Position numbers and translations under genes: made by a program. Below, piece by piece: positions 17,008-26,530 of a DNA stretch of 64,000 bases. The stretch is from Limisphaera sp026417315 (lineage in GTDB: Bacteria; Verrucomicrobiota; Verrucomicrobiia; Limisphaerales; Limisphaeraceae): the NCBI RefSeq assembly GCF_049537125.1, contig NZ_JBMVQY010000003.1, positions 372,001-436,000 of the forward strand, written 5' to 3'. The first letter of the stretch is position 1, and every line of letters begins with the position of its first letter. Below the pieces are notes generated by a model that was not told the DNA's origin, did no database searches, and saw only the letters and a program-made list of their open reading frames with translations.

Positions 17008-20000
17008 ATGAACCTGCGCGCGATTTCATCCCTGTTCGCGCTGCCCGCTGTGGTGCTGATGATCCCGGCTGCATGGATCAACGCGTACGCGCAGGCCGGC
17101 GATGTTCGCTCGTCTTTTGGCCCGCGGCCGTTGGCGGATCTCTCGAGCTGGCGTTTGGAAGGCGGGTCGGGCGCACACGTCGAGGATCCCGTGGTTGGCC
17201 GACCGGTCCTCATGGTGGAAGGAAAAGGAGAGGGGGGCGGGTTCGTGATATGGACGCGTGCGCTCGAGGGGCTTCAGCCCGGTGGCCTCTACCAGTTTCA
17301 ATTCCGCGCGCGTCGCGATGCCGGCACTCATGGAGGGTGCGTGGTAGCCGGTCCCCGGAGCGTAAACCGCGATTTCCAGGTTTCTCCGGAATGGGAATCG
17401 TACCGGTTCCGTTTCCGGGTTCCGGATGGGCCCGCGGCCGGACCGCTTCGCCTGGGCGTGTGGGAAACCACGGGCCGCGTGTTTTTCGAGCAGCCGCAGC
17501 TGCGCCGATTGCAAGTGCTCCACGAGCCGACCTGGTTGGGACAGGGGGAATGGGTGGACGCGACCGGCTACCATTTCGAACCGGCCTATGACCAGGTGGG
17601 GGCCAATTACCACCGGCCCCTGGAATTCTGCAGTGCCGCATTCAACACCGATCGCTGGGTGTTTTCGGGCCCCGGCGAAGTGGTCTATCGGTTCGACGCA
17701 CCGCCGGGTCAGCGCCAGACGGCAGGTCGGGTTTCGGTCGAAATCAACTATCATCAGGAGGGCCGGCTGGTGATCGAGGCGGCGACAGAAGTCCAGACGT
17801 GGACCCCCGTTGGCCATCTGGATCGTGACCGGCGCAGCGACACGTTCGCCCTGCCCACTGCGATGTTTCCCGCTACCACTGTGCGCATTCGGTTGCGCAC
17901 GCTGGCTTCGGATGCCTTTCTCCAGGTCCACCGATTCGGGTACCAAGCGGCGTTGGATCCGCCCGTGGGGAAGCCCCGCACAGGCCGGACGCATTGGATC
18001 CTGCTGGACGAGGCGGCCTGGCCCGTCCATGTGTCCCTGGTTTCGTTGGGTGCGGGGACCTCGGCCGGGGAAATCCGCGCAAGTGTCGCCGTGCAGAATC
18101 CCGGGCCGGCCGCGGGGTCCGTCCGCGCGCGATTCGGGTCCGGCTCGGCCGTCACCGGGACGGATTGGATGACGATCCCTCCGGGCCACACCGTGACTTG
18201 CACGGTTGCGACAGTGGTCATGGAACCGGGTCAACATTTGCTGCCGTTGCAGGTGGAAGATCCGCAGGGGGAGTTGCAGGCTCGGGCGGATGTGGAATGG
18301 ACGTTGGGGTGGCTGGAGGATCCCCGGCCGGGTGTCCCTCTGGCCGCCACAGGGCCCTTGGATCTCTGGTGGTGCGAAAGCGGCTGGAAGATCGGTCGGG
18401 ACCGGCTCCCGCCCACGGGGCCGGTGCGACCCGTGCAGGTTGCTCTGGCGCGCGGGGAGTATGAGCCGGTGCAACTGGTGCTGCGGCCCCGGCAGTCCAT
18501 GGTGTTGCAACGCGTCCTCGTTGCACCCATGCGCTCATCTGAAAGCGGTGCGCTGGAGCAATTGCTTCACCGGATTCACGAGGTCGCGTATGTGAAGGTT
18601 CACCGGCCCACCGACGCCGCCAGTCAGGCGGGCGAGTATCCGGATCCGTTGCCGCCCCTGAGCCTGCCGCTGGCTCTGGAGGCGGGTCGGAACCAGCCGC
18701 TCTGGCTCACGTTTTACGCCCCGGCAGGCACCCCGGCCGGCTTGTGGCGCGGTGCGCTTTCCCTGGTCTTCGACCATGGCGCCGTGGAGGTGCCCTTGGA
18801 GGTTCGTGTGTACGACTTCGCCCTGCCGCGGCCCGCCAGGTTGCGCAGCGCTTTTGGACTCAACCCGCACCGCATTGCACGGTACCACGGTTTGACCAAC
18901 GCAGCCGACCGGGCGCAGGTGTACGAGCTGTACCTGCAGGACTTTGCCGAACACCGCGTCAGTCCCTATTCCTTCTTTCACGGCTCGGAAATCGCCCTGC
19001 GATTCGAGGGGCCACCGGCAGACCGGCGGCCCGTGCTCGACTTCCAGGCCTTCGATCGAGCGGCGCAGCGCTGGCTGGATTCGGGCGCATTCAACTCCTT
19101 TTTGCTGCCGCTGGAGGGCATGGGCGGCGGGACCTTCCACAGCCGTCATCCGGGTCGACTGGACGGGCACCTCGAAGGCACCCCCGAGCATGAACGGCTG
19201 TTCCGGGATTACGTGGCACAGGTCGAGCGGCACCTGCGCGAGCGCGGCTGGCTGGATCGTGCCTACACCTACTGGTTCGACGAACCGGAGCCCAAGGACT
19301 ATGAGTTTGTCGTGCAGGGCATGCGACGCATCCGGGCGGCCGCCCCGGGCCTGCGGCGCATGCTGACCGAACCGCCGGAGCCCGAACTGCTCGGTCACGT
19401 GGACATCTGGTGCGCCCTGACACCCGAGTGGACGCCCGCCAGAGTGGCCGAGCGGCGCGCCGCCGGGGAGGAGGTGTGGTGGTATCTCTGCACGGCACCC
19501 CGCGCGCCCTACTTGGGGTTGTTCATCGATCATCCCGGCACGGCTCTTCGACTGTGGGCCTGGCAAAGCTGGCAATTCGGCGTGCAGGGCATCCTCGTCT
19601 GGGAGACCACCTACTGGACCAGCCCCACGGCGTTCCCGGACCGCCTTCAGAACCCTTGGGATGACCCCATGAGCTACCTCAGCGGGTACGGGCATCCTCC
19701 CGGAACGCGCATCCCTTGGGGCAACGGGGATGGGCGGTTCCTTTACCCGCCGCGGCGCGACCCCAATCAACCCGGCCCACCGGTCATCCAGGGCCCCATC
19801 CCTTCCCTGCGATGGGAGAACCTGCGGGATGGCATCGAGGATTATGATTATTTCTGGCTGCTGCAGCAGGAAATCCAGCGGGTGGAACAACTGGGGGATG
19901 CCCGTGCTCGTGCGGCAGCACGCACCGCGCGCCGGCTGCTGGAAATCCCGGAAAGCATTTCGCGCGACCAAACCCGCTTCACCACGGATCCCCGTTTGCT

Positions 20001-20058
20001 GCTGCAACACCGCGGCGCGGTGGCACGCGCCATCGAACGGCTGCAGCGGCGGCGGTGA
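17008..20058 (+). CDS. Exported DUF4091 / GH123-like glycoside hydrolase
   Basis: A 1016-aa predicted secreted enzyme. Residues 1-30 form a signal peptide (basic start, hydrophobic core SLFALPAVVLMIPAAW, small residues near Ala28-Ala30). The first ~500 residues look like beta-sandwich carbohydrate-binding domains. The rest has the DUF4091/GH123 layout, with a TIM barrel carrying YTYWFDEPEPKDYEF. The adjacent D758-E759 fit the Asp-Glu pair that drives substrate-assisted catalysis in GH123 N-acetylgalactosaminidases. LRWENLRDGIEDYDYFWLLQ near the C-terminus is the DUF4091 hallmark. Substrate is not known; an N-acetylhexosaminide is possible. It starts a region of carbohydrate-active genes and is convergent with the GH5 gene, 48 bp away. 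Confidence 0.8.
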   Translation: MNLRAISSLFALPAVVLMIPAAWINAYAQAGDVRSSFGPRPLADLSSWRLEGGSGAHVEDPVVGRPVLMVEGKGEGGGFVIWTRALEGLQPGGLYQFQFRARRDAGTHGGCVVAGPRSVNRDFQVSPEWESYRFRFRVPDGPAAGPLRLGVWETTGRVFFEQPQLRRLQVLHEPTWLGQGEWVDATGYHFEPAYDQVGANYHRPLEFCSAAFNTDRWVFSGPGEVVYRFDAPPGQRQTAGRVSVEINYHQEGRLVIEAATEVQTWTPVGHLDRDRRSDTFALPTAMFPATTVRIRLRTLASDAFLQVHRFGYQAALDPPVGKPRTGRTHWILLDEAAWPVHVSLVSLGAGTSAGEIRASVAVQNPGPAAGSVRARFGSGSAVTGTDWMTIPPGHTVTCTVATVVMEPGQHLLPLQVEDPQGELQARADVEWTLGWLEDPRPGVPLAATGPLDLWWCESGWKIGRDRLPPTGPVRPVQVALARGEYEPVQLVLRPRQSMVLQRVLVAPMRSSESGALEQLLHRIHEVAYVKVHRPTDAASQAGEYPDPLPPLSLPLALEAGRNQPLWLTFYAPAGTPAGLWRGALSLVFDHGAVEVPLEVRVYDFALPRPARLRSAFGLNPHRIARYHGLTNAADRAQVYELYLQDFAEHRVSPYSFFHGSEIALRFEGPPADRRPVLDFQAFDRAAQRWLDSGAFNSFLLPLEGMGGGTFHSRHPGRLDGHLEGTPEHERLFRDYVAQVERHLRERGWLDRAYTYWFDEPEPKDYEFVVQGMRRIRAAAPGLRRMLTEPPEPELLGHVDIWCALTPEWTPARVAERRAAGEEVWWYLCTAPRAPYLGLFIDHPGTALRLWAWQSWQFGVQGILVWETTYWTSPTAFPDRLQNPWDDPMSYLSGYGHPPGTRIPWGNGDGRFLYPPRRDPNQPGPPVIQGPIPSLRWENLRDGIEDYDYFWLLQQEIQRVEQLGDARARAAARTARRLLEIPESISRDQTRFTTDPRLLLQHRGAVARAIERLQRRR

Positions 20059-20106
20059 ACCCTTGGCCCGAAGGCGCGCCGACAGGGGACTCTGGTGCCC
20101 TGATCC

Positions 20107-21264
20107 TTAACACGGTTGCAGCCCCAGCGCCCGGGCCACGGTCTCGTCCACCACCGGCCGCCCGTTGACCCATTGTCGCGCCAGTCCAAAGCCCTCGTCC
20201 CACCCCCACACCGCCCAACCCACCTTGTGCCGGGCCAGGATCTGGCCGACATCCCGGAACCACTGGGCCCGGTGTTCCGGCCGGGCATGCCGCGGGAACA
20301 CCCCAAACTCTCCGCAATACAGGGGCACTCCATGCGATTGTCCCCAGCTCACGGCCTGCTGAAACTCCGCGGCGAGGCGCTCGGCGTTCCATCGTTGCTC
20401 CCCGTACCGCTCGAGCATGGCTCGTGCCCCGGGATGATCCTTCAGCCCCTCCAGCAGGGGCGCCACTGCCTCCGGACTCGATGGGTAGGGCACCTGCCGC
20501 AACGGTTTGACCTCTTCGCTCGACCACGTCGCCCCTTGATGCGTGAACGGAAACGGTTCGTAAAAGTGGAACGAGTACACCACGTTCCGGTCCTCCAGCA
20601 GCTTGAGGCGGCGCAGACCGCGGATGCCGCCCCAGTTGGGGCCGGAAGTGATGAACGTATGCCCCGGGGCATTCCGGCGAATGGCAGTGGCCAGGCGCGC
20701 ATTGAGCTGATTCCACTCCTCCTCTCGGCCCTGGAAGACCGGTTCGTTGATGAATTCGAGGAACGTCAGGTCCGGATCGAATGCGTTCAGGCGCCGGGCC
20801 AGTTCCCCCCAAAAGCGCACGAAGGCGTCCTGCCAGGCCGGATCCAGTTCGGCCTGTCGATCCTCGTTGTGCAGATCCACCACCACCGCCAGACCGACTC
20901 GATGAAACCGGCGAATCGCCTGTTCCAAGTGAGGCAGGATTTCAGGCCGTGGCCGACCCTCGCGCACGTCCAGAATCACCGCCGGCGCCACACACAGGCG
21001 AACATGGCGCAGTCCCACCCGGGCCATGCACTCCGCCTCGGATTCACGGATGTAATCGGCAAAGTGCTCTGCGGTCGTTTGCCGGGGAAACCGAAACCAC
21101 CGACAGACATTGGCCCCGGGCGCCAGGCGTTCCAGCCGACGCGGCGGCACGCCCTTGTCCCCGGTCTGGGCCGAAGAACGCAGGCTCATCAAGCTGGCCG
21201 CCGCGACCGCCCAGCCCAGAAACCTCCGCCGCGAAACTCCGCCCCGTGACCGTTCGTGATCCAT
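20107..21264 (-). CDS. Tat-exported glycoside hydrolase family 5 (cellulase-like)
   Basis: A 385-aa (beta/alpha)8 glycosidase. Residues 1-33 form a twin-arginine signal (SRRRFLGWAVAAASLMSL), pointing to export in folded form. The GH5 acid/base is E174 in TFLEFINEPVF and the nucleophile is E319 in LYCGEFGVF. VVVDLHNED and YSFHFYEPFPFTHQGA are further conserved GH5 positions lining the cleft. The substrate (beta-1,4-glucan or mannan) cannot be told from sequence. ATG 21264 is chosen because it places RR near the N-terminus; ATG 21300 would add 12 acidic residues. It lies opposite the DUF4091 gene with a short convergent gap; repeat copy A is upstream. Confidence 0.85.
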   Translation of the reverse strand: MDHERSRGGVSRRRFLGWAVAAASLMSLRSSAQTGDKGVPPRRLERLAPGANVCRWFRFPRQTTAEHFADYIRESEAECMARVGLRHVRLCVAPAVILDVREGRPRPEILPHLEQAIRRFHRVGLAVVVDLHNEDRQAELDPAWQDAFVRFWGELARRLNAFDPDLTFLEFINEPVFQGREEEWNQLNARLATAIRRNAPGHTFITSGPNWGGIRGLRRLKLLEDRNVVYSFHFYEPFPFTHQGATWSSEEVKPLRQVPYPSSPEAVAPLLEGLKDHPGARAMLERYGEQRWNAERLAAEFQQAVSWGQSHGVPLYCGEFGVFPRHARPEHRAQWFRDVGQILARHKVGWAVWGWDEGFGLARQWVNGRPVVDETVARALGLQPC

Positions 21265-21439
21265 GCCCGCTTCGACGCTCAACCCCTCCTCCTCATTCAT
21301 CTGCCCGCGCAGATCGCGCAACCTCGGGCAATCGAACATTCCCGGCCTCAAGCGAGACAAGCTTAACCCGGGCCGGTGCGGTTGGCCCCACGACGCAAAA
21401 AGGGGCCATGTTCAGACGGGTGTTTAGGCCGAGTTTCCA

Positions 21440-22075
21440 AGGTGTTGCCCCGGGGCTATGGAATTGTATGCGCCTACGGCGCGGACGTAAGTGAACCCCA
21501 AGGAGGTTGAGCATGCCCCACTGAGGGCCTGCCCGGAGCAACCGAATTGCCCCGAAAACGGATGAACGGTTGCGCCCTCGGCGCGTCGGGTGTTTGCCCC
21601 GATCGGGGCGGCAAGTCACCAGCCCCGGGCAACGCGCCGGGCAGCGAAACGCTTCAAATCGATCGCGCCCTGAAGGGGCGGCAATCGATCCGGATCCACT
21701 CGACCATTACCATGCGAACCCCATTTCCCGGGGCCGTGCGTGCCGCCGCGCGGATTCGGTTTGGGCCTGCCCGGCCCTCGCAGTGGGGGCTTCGGGTTGC
21801 GTCCTTTCGGGGCACGATGGGCATGGGGCAATCGAGTTCGCAGGGCGGTGCCCCGGGCTCATCGAAGTGCACCTGCGGCGCGAGAATGGGCCCATGCGAG
21901 CCGGGGACAGCGGAGGGCGCGTTTCCCTTCTTGAGCTCCAGATTCATGAGGCCCGACGAAATGTTTGCTTTCCTTCGGCTTTCCCGTGCCGGGGGAAGCC
22001 CGAAATGCTCCCGACTTTCCCCGGGGGTCGAAAAACCCGAAATGCAACGGCCCAGGGCGCCTGCCGGGGTTTCCG
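21440..22075. repeat. Hairpin-rich dispersed repeat, copy A
   Basis: About 600 bp that align along their length with 28425-29040. Shared blocks include tcaccagccccgggcaacg, caaatcgatcgcgccctgaa, ccggatccactcgac, ccggccctcgca and ccccgggctc. Internal palindromes are GCGCCCTGAAGGGGC (21665-21679) and GCGTCCTTTCGGGGCAC (21799-21815), besides TTTGCCCCGATCGGGGC (about 21593-21609). ORFs across it are not conserved in frame between the copies, so it is called noncoding. It fills the space between the divergent GH5 and GH127 genes and ends about 40 bp before the GH127 start. Confidence 0.85.
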
Positions 22076-22114
22076 CGTTGACAGGTCCGGGGGCCGGGCC
22101 CAGTTTGCCGATCG

Positions 22115-24529
22115 ATGCGAGGGTGTCATGCGATTCTCATCGGTGCCTGCCTGATCCCGATCTGCAGCCGGGCGGATTATCCGGTCCAGCCGGTGGCCTT
22201 TCCCCAGGTCGAACTGACGGGTGGATTGTTGGCGGCCCGACAGGCCACCAACCGGCTGGTCACGTTGCCCTTTGCCCTGGAGCAGTTGGAGACCTCCGGA
22301 CGACTGAAGAACTTCGATTTGGCGGCGGAAGTGATGCGACGACGAGCGGCCGGGGAAACCAACTTCCAGATCCGGCCGCCCACCGAGTTTCCGTTTGACG
22401 ACTCGGACGTGTACAAGGCGATCGAAGGGGCGTCGTACTGTTTGACGCTGCATCCGGACCCGGCTCTGGCGGAACGATTGGAGGGGATGATTCGACGCAT
22501 CGCGGCCGCTCAGGAACCTGACGGGTATCTCTACACGTGGCGGACGATGCACCCGGATCAACCGGCGCACCAGTGGATCGGCCGGGAGCGCTGGGTCAAG
22601 GACCCGGAGTTGAGCCACGAACTTTACAATCTGGGACATCTGTTCGAGGCGGGCGTGGCGCATTACCAGGCCACCGGATCGCGCTCGCTGCTCGACGTGT
22701 GTCTCAAGAGTGCCGAGCTCTTGTGGCGGGACTTTGGCGATGGCGAGCCCCGGATTGCGCCGGGGCACCAAGTGATCGAAATGGGGCTGGCCAAGCTCTA
22801 CCGTGTCACCGGCGATCGCCGGTGGCTGACGCTGGCGCGGTTCTTCCTCGACTGCCGGGGCCGGGGAGGAAGCACTTACAGTCAGGACCACGAACCGGTG
22901 ATCCGACAGACCCGCGCCGTGGGCCATGCCGTGCGTGCCAATTACCTGTACAGCGGCATGGCCGACGTGGCGGCCCTGGGCTCGGAACCTGCCTACTGGC
23001 AGGCCGTCACGCGCATTTGGGACGATGTGGTGGGGACCAAGTTGCACGTGACCGGCGGGTGCGGAGCCCGGGCCTCCGGCGAGGCCTACGGGGACCCCTA
23101 CGAACTGCCGCATCGGTGTTACAACGAGACCTGCGCTGCCGTGGCGTTCCTGTTCTGGAGTCACCGGATGTTCCTGATGACCGGCGAAGGCCGTTACATG
23201 GATGCCTTCGAGCGCACGCTCTACAATGGCGCGCTCAGCGGCGTCTCCCTGTCCGGCAACCGTTTCTTCTATCCCAACCCGTTGGAATCCGACGGGACCT
23301 ACGGCCGGTCGCCATGGTTTGGTTGCGCGTGTTGTCCGCCCAACATCTTTCGGCTTCTGGCCTCGCTGGGCGGGTATTTCTATGCGGTGCGCGGGGACGA
23401 ACTTTTCGTGAACCTCTACGGGGCCGGTCGCATGCAGACGACACTGGCCGGCACCCCGCTCAAGCTCGAGCAGAGCACGGACTATCCGTGGGAGGGCACG
23501 GTGCGGATTCGCTTGCAGCCGGAGCGCGAGACGACCTTCACGTTGTGCCTGCGCATTCCCGGCTGGGTGCGCGGACAGCCACTCCCTTCGGACCTTTACC
23601 GCTACGACGATCCCACGCCGGCGCCCTGGCGGGTCCGCGTCAACGGAGGGGTTCAATCGGCGCCCTTGGAACAGGGGTATGTTCGGTTGCGCCGGACATG
23701 GCGACCCGGTGATGAGGTGGTTCTGGAGCTCCCCATGGTGGTGCGGCGATTGGCGGGGCACCCGAACATCGCCGCCACGCGGGGCCAGGTGGCCCTGGAA
23801 CGCGGGCCCATCGTCTACGCGTTCGAAGGTTTGGACAACGAGGGCCGGGTCTTCGACATCGTGCTGCCGCAGACGGCCCGCATCGAGGCCCGGTTTCGTC
23901 CGGATTTGTTGGGCGGTGTGACCGTACTGGAGATCCGGGATGCCCAACGGGCAGTGCGGAGTGCGTCGGGCCAACGGACCTCGGTGCCGGCGCGATTGAC
24001 GGCGATTCCGTACGCGACCTGGGCCAATCGCGAGCTCAGTCCCATGACCGTTTGGGTGGCGCGGGAAGTCAGCCTGGCCCGTCCGGCGCCCCGGCCCACG
24101 CCGGCCCGGCAGGCGCGGTTGACCGCCTCGTTTGCGCGGTCGGGCATGTCCCTCGAACCGATCCGGGACCAACTGTATCCGGCCGATTATCCCGATGGTC
24201 GGGCGCCTCAATTCGATTTCTGGCCGCACAAGGGCACGCAGGAATGGGTGCAGTACGAGTTTCCGGAGCCCGCGCAGTTCCAAAGCGTCATCGTCTGTTG
24301 GTTTGACGACACGGGCACGGGCGAGTGCCGTCTGCCGGAATCGTGGCGGCTGCTGTACCGGGATGAGCGGGGAGAGTGGCAGCCTGTGCGGGCCCGGGAC
24401 GAGTACGCCGTGCGCAAGGGGGAGCCGGTGCGGGTCCGATTCGACCCCGTGCGCACCGCCGCCCTGCGGCTGGAAGTCCGGTTGCCCAAGGGCTTCAGCG
24501 CCGGTCTCTACGAGTGGGAGGTCGAGTGA
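22115..24529 (+). CDS. Exported GH127 beta-L-arabinofuranosidase-like enzyme
   Basis: An 804-aa predicted secreted glycosidase of the former DUF1680 family. Residues 1-20 are a short signal peptide ending CSRA. The GH127 zinc/thiol centre is visible: E338 and C340 in CYNETCAAVAF, and C406-C407 in CACCPPNIFR, where the first cysteine of the pair is the nucleophile in characterised enzymes; E323 in GEAYGDPYEL is the probable acid/base. An (alpha/alpha)6 barrel is followed by beta domains. Residues ~670-804 (YEFPEPAQFQSVIVCWFDD) look like an added F5/8-type sugar-binding domain. It probably removes L-arabinofuranose or a similar residue from plant-type glycans. It is followed in the same direction by the CocE-like gene after 298 bp. 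Confidence 0.88.
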   Translation: MRGCHAILIGACLIPICSRADYPVQPVAFPQVELTGGLLAARQATNRLVTLPFALEQLETSGRLKNFDLAAEVMRRRAAGETNFQIRPPTEFPFDDSDVYKAIEGASYCLTLHPDPALAERLEGMIRRIAAAQEPDGYLYTWRTMHPDQPAHQWIGRERWVKDPELSHELYNLGHLFEAGVAHYQATGSRSLLDVCLKSAELLWRDFGDGEPRIAPGHQVIEMGLAKLYRVTGDRRWLTLARFFLDCRGRGGSTYSQDHEPVIRQTRAVGHAVRANYLYSGMADVAALGSEPAYWQAVTRIWDDVVGTKLHVTGGCGARASGEAYGDPYELPHRCYNETCAAVAFLFWSHRMFLMTGEGRYMDAFERTLYNGALSGVSLSGNRFFYPNPLESDGTYGRSPWFGCACCPPNIFRLLASLGGYFYAVRGDELFVNLYGAGRMQTTLAGTPLKLEQSTDYPWEGTVRIRLQPERETTFTLCLRIPGWVRGQPLPSDLYRYDDPTPAPWRVRVNGGVQSAPLEQGYVRLRRTWRPGDEVVLELPMVVRRLAGHPNIAATRGQVALERGPIVYAFEGLDNEGRVFDIVLPQTARIEARFRPDLLGGVTVLEIRDAQRAVRSASGQRTSVPARLTAIPYATWANRELSPMTVWVAREVSLARPAPRPTPARQARLTASFARSGMSLEPIRDQLYPADYPDGRAPQFDFWPHKGTQEWVQYEFPEPAQFQSVIVCWFDDTGTGECRLPESWRLLYRDERGEWQPVRARDEYAVRKGEPVRVRFDPVRTAALRLEVRLPKGFSAGLYEWEVE

Positions 24530-24827
24530 GACCCGTCGAGATGCGGGAGTCCGACTCGTACGCCCCTGCTGGCCCGGCCAAGGCCCGACGGTCTCTCCCG
24601 CCGTGCCCCTGCTGCCCGGGAAGCAGACCCTTTTGCCAGAGGGAACGCCAAAACCGGAGACCTGACAAAGGTTGGAAGATTTGGTTTCCATGACGGCCCG
24701 GGGGATTTTCCAGGCGGATTCAACAAGCGCGTCCCGGCGCGTCCGTGTGGCGGCTCACGTTCAGCCGGGCTCGAGACCCGGAGCTGCTCCAAGGGCTTCG
24801 CACGCAATTCGCTCCCTGGCCCCGGGG

Positions 24828-26441
24828 ATGACGCGCGTGCTCCGACTTTGCCTGCTTCTCCTGATTGGGTGGCCCGCGCAGGGTGGCGAGGTCCAAACCA
24901 TGCTGCTGCCCATGCGGGATGGGACGCGGCTGGCGACCGATGTTTATTTGCCGGACGGCACCGGGCCCTGGCCGGCGATCCTCGTTCGGACTCCGTACAA
25001 CAAGGCGACCCTGGCCAATGTGGGCACCGAAGGAATGCAGCGCGGTTACGCGATGGTCATCCAGGATTGCCGCGGCCGATTTGCCTCCGAGGGCGACAAC
25101 CTGCCGTTTGAACACGACGCGGTGGACGGTCCCGACACCCTGGAGTGGTTGCTGCGTCAGCCGTGGTGCAACGGTCGGGTCGGAACCTGGGGTGGCTCCG
25201 CACTGGCCATCACCCAGTTTCAGCTCGCCGGGCACGACGCACCGCAACCGCGCGCCCAGTACCTGGTCGTGGGCGAGCCGAATCTTTACGCCGGCATCTA
25301 TCCGGGCGGAGTGTTCAAGAAGGCCATGGTGGAGGACTGGTTGCGCATGTCGAGGTTCGCGGACACGGCCCTGGCCCATTGGGTAACGCGGCCGCGCTAC
25401 GATGCCTACTGGGCGGCACGGGATGCCACGCGGCGTTTCGCGCGCGTCACAGCCGCGGCGGTCCATGTGGGAGGCTGGTACGACATCTTCGCCCGCGGCA
25501 CGGTGCGCGCCTTCCTGGGTTATCAGAACGAGGGTGGACCCGGGGCGCGGGGACGACAAAAACTCGTCATGGGCCCGTGGGCGCATGCGGTGGGACAGAC
25601 CCGGGTCGGGGACTGGACCCTGCCGGATGGGGCCCGGCGGCCGCCCTCGGACCTGCTGGACCCGTGGGCATGGTTCGACGAACAGCTTCAGGGACGAGAA
25701 CCGCGCCTTACGCGTTTGCCCCCGGTCACTTACTACGTGCTGGGTGACGTGGCTGAGCCGGGTGCTCCCGGGCTGGAGTGGCGGACGACCCGGGAATGGC
25801 CCCCGCCCGAAAGCCGTCTGATGCCGTGGTACCTGCATGCGAATGCCACCTTTGCTCCGGATCGGCCCATGTCGGCTCACGGCGAACGGGAGTACATCTA
25901 TGATCCGGACGCGCCGGTGCCCACGCGGGGCGGTCCGCAATTGACCCTGCCAGCGGGACCGGTCGAGCAGCGCCCTGTCGAAGAGCGCTCGGATGTGTTG
26001 GTCTTCACCAGTGCCCCGCTGGCGCGGCCGTTGGAGCTGACGGGAGATGTCCGGGCCCGTCTCTGGATCCGCAGCGACGCGCCCGATACGGACGTTTTTG
26101 TGCGCTTGTGTGATGTTTATCCCGACGGCCGGTCGTTCAACCTGGTGGAAGGGGCGCTGCGTGCGCGGTTCCGCCACGGGTTCGATCGCGAAGTCTTTTT
26201 GGTCCCCAACCAGGTGGAACCCGTGTCGGTCGAGCTGGGCCCGATCAGCGTGGTGATCAACCGCGGCCATCGGTTGCGGGTACACGTGACGTCCAGCAGT
26301 GGACCCGGCTACGATCCGAATCCCAATCACGGCGGTCCGTTCCGATCCGCCATCCCGGCCCGGAAGGCGCGCAACGCAGTTTTGCTCAACCGGGAGTGTC
26401 CCTCCCATCTTTTGCTTCCGGTATGTGGGGACCGCTTTTGA
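24828..26441 (+). CDS. Exported CocE/NonD family hydrolase
   Basis: A 537-aa alpha/beta hydrolase of the X-Pro dipeptidyl-peptidase/cocaine esterase (S15) class. Residues 1-20 form a signal peptide (MTRVLRLCLLLLIGWPAQGG). MRDGTRLATDVYLP opens the catalytic domain. The nucleophile is S124 in GTWGGSALA, the acid is probably the Asp in VGGWYDIFARG, and the histidine lies in MGPWAHAVGQ. The C-terminal jelly-roll domain starts near RARLWIRSDAPDTDVF, typical of the family. ATG 24828 is chosen because the signal peptide starts there; a 52-residue upstream extension has no conserved content. It may be an acyl esterase, amidase or dipeptidyl-peptidase; the clustering with glycosidases slightly favours deacylation of glycans. 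Confidence 0.85.
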   Translation: MTRVLRLCLLLLIGWPAQGGEVQTMLLPMRDGTRLATDVYLPDGTGPWPAILVRTPYNKATLANVGTEGMQRGYAMVIQDCRGRFASEGDNLPFEHDAVDGPDTLEWLLRQPWCNGRVGTWGGSALAITQFQLAGHDAPQPRAQYLVVGEPNLYAGIYPGGVFKKAMVEDWLRMSRFADTALAHWVTRPRYDAYWAARDATRRFARVTAAAVHVGGWYDIFARGTVRAFLGYQNEGGPGARGRQKLVMGPWAHAVGQTRVGDWTLPDGARRPPSDLLDPWAWFDEQLQGREPRLTRLPPVTYYVLGDVAEPGAPGLEWRTTREWPPPESRLMPWYLHANATFAPDRPMSAHGEREYIYDPDAPVPTRGGPQLTLPAGPVEQRPVEERSDVLVFTSAPLARPLELTGDVRARLWIRSDAPDTDVFVRLCDVYPDGRSFNLVEGALRARFRHGFDREVFLVPNQVEPVSVELGPISVVINRGHRLRVHVTSSSGPGYDPNPNHGGPFRSAIPARKARNAVLLNRECPSHLLLPVCGDRF

Positions 26442-26530
26442 GGGTCGGGTGGGATGCCCCTCGAGCCCGGCCTGCTGAGGTGCACCTGCAGCGGTTCAGG
26501 AAGCCCCCGGCGCGCCGCCCGAGCGAACGT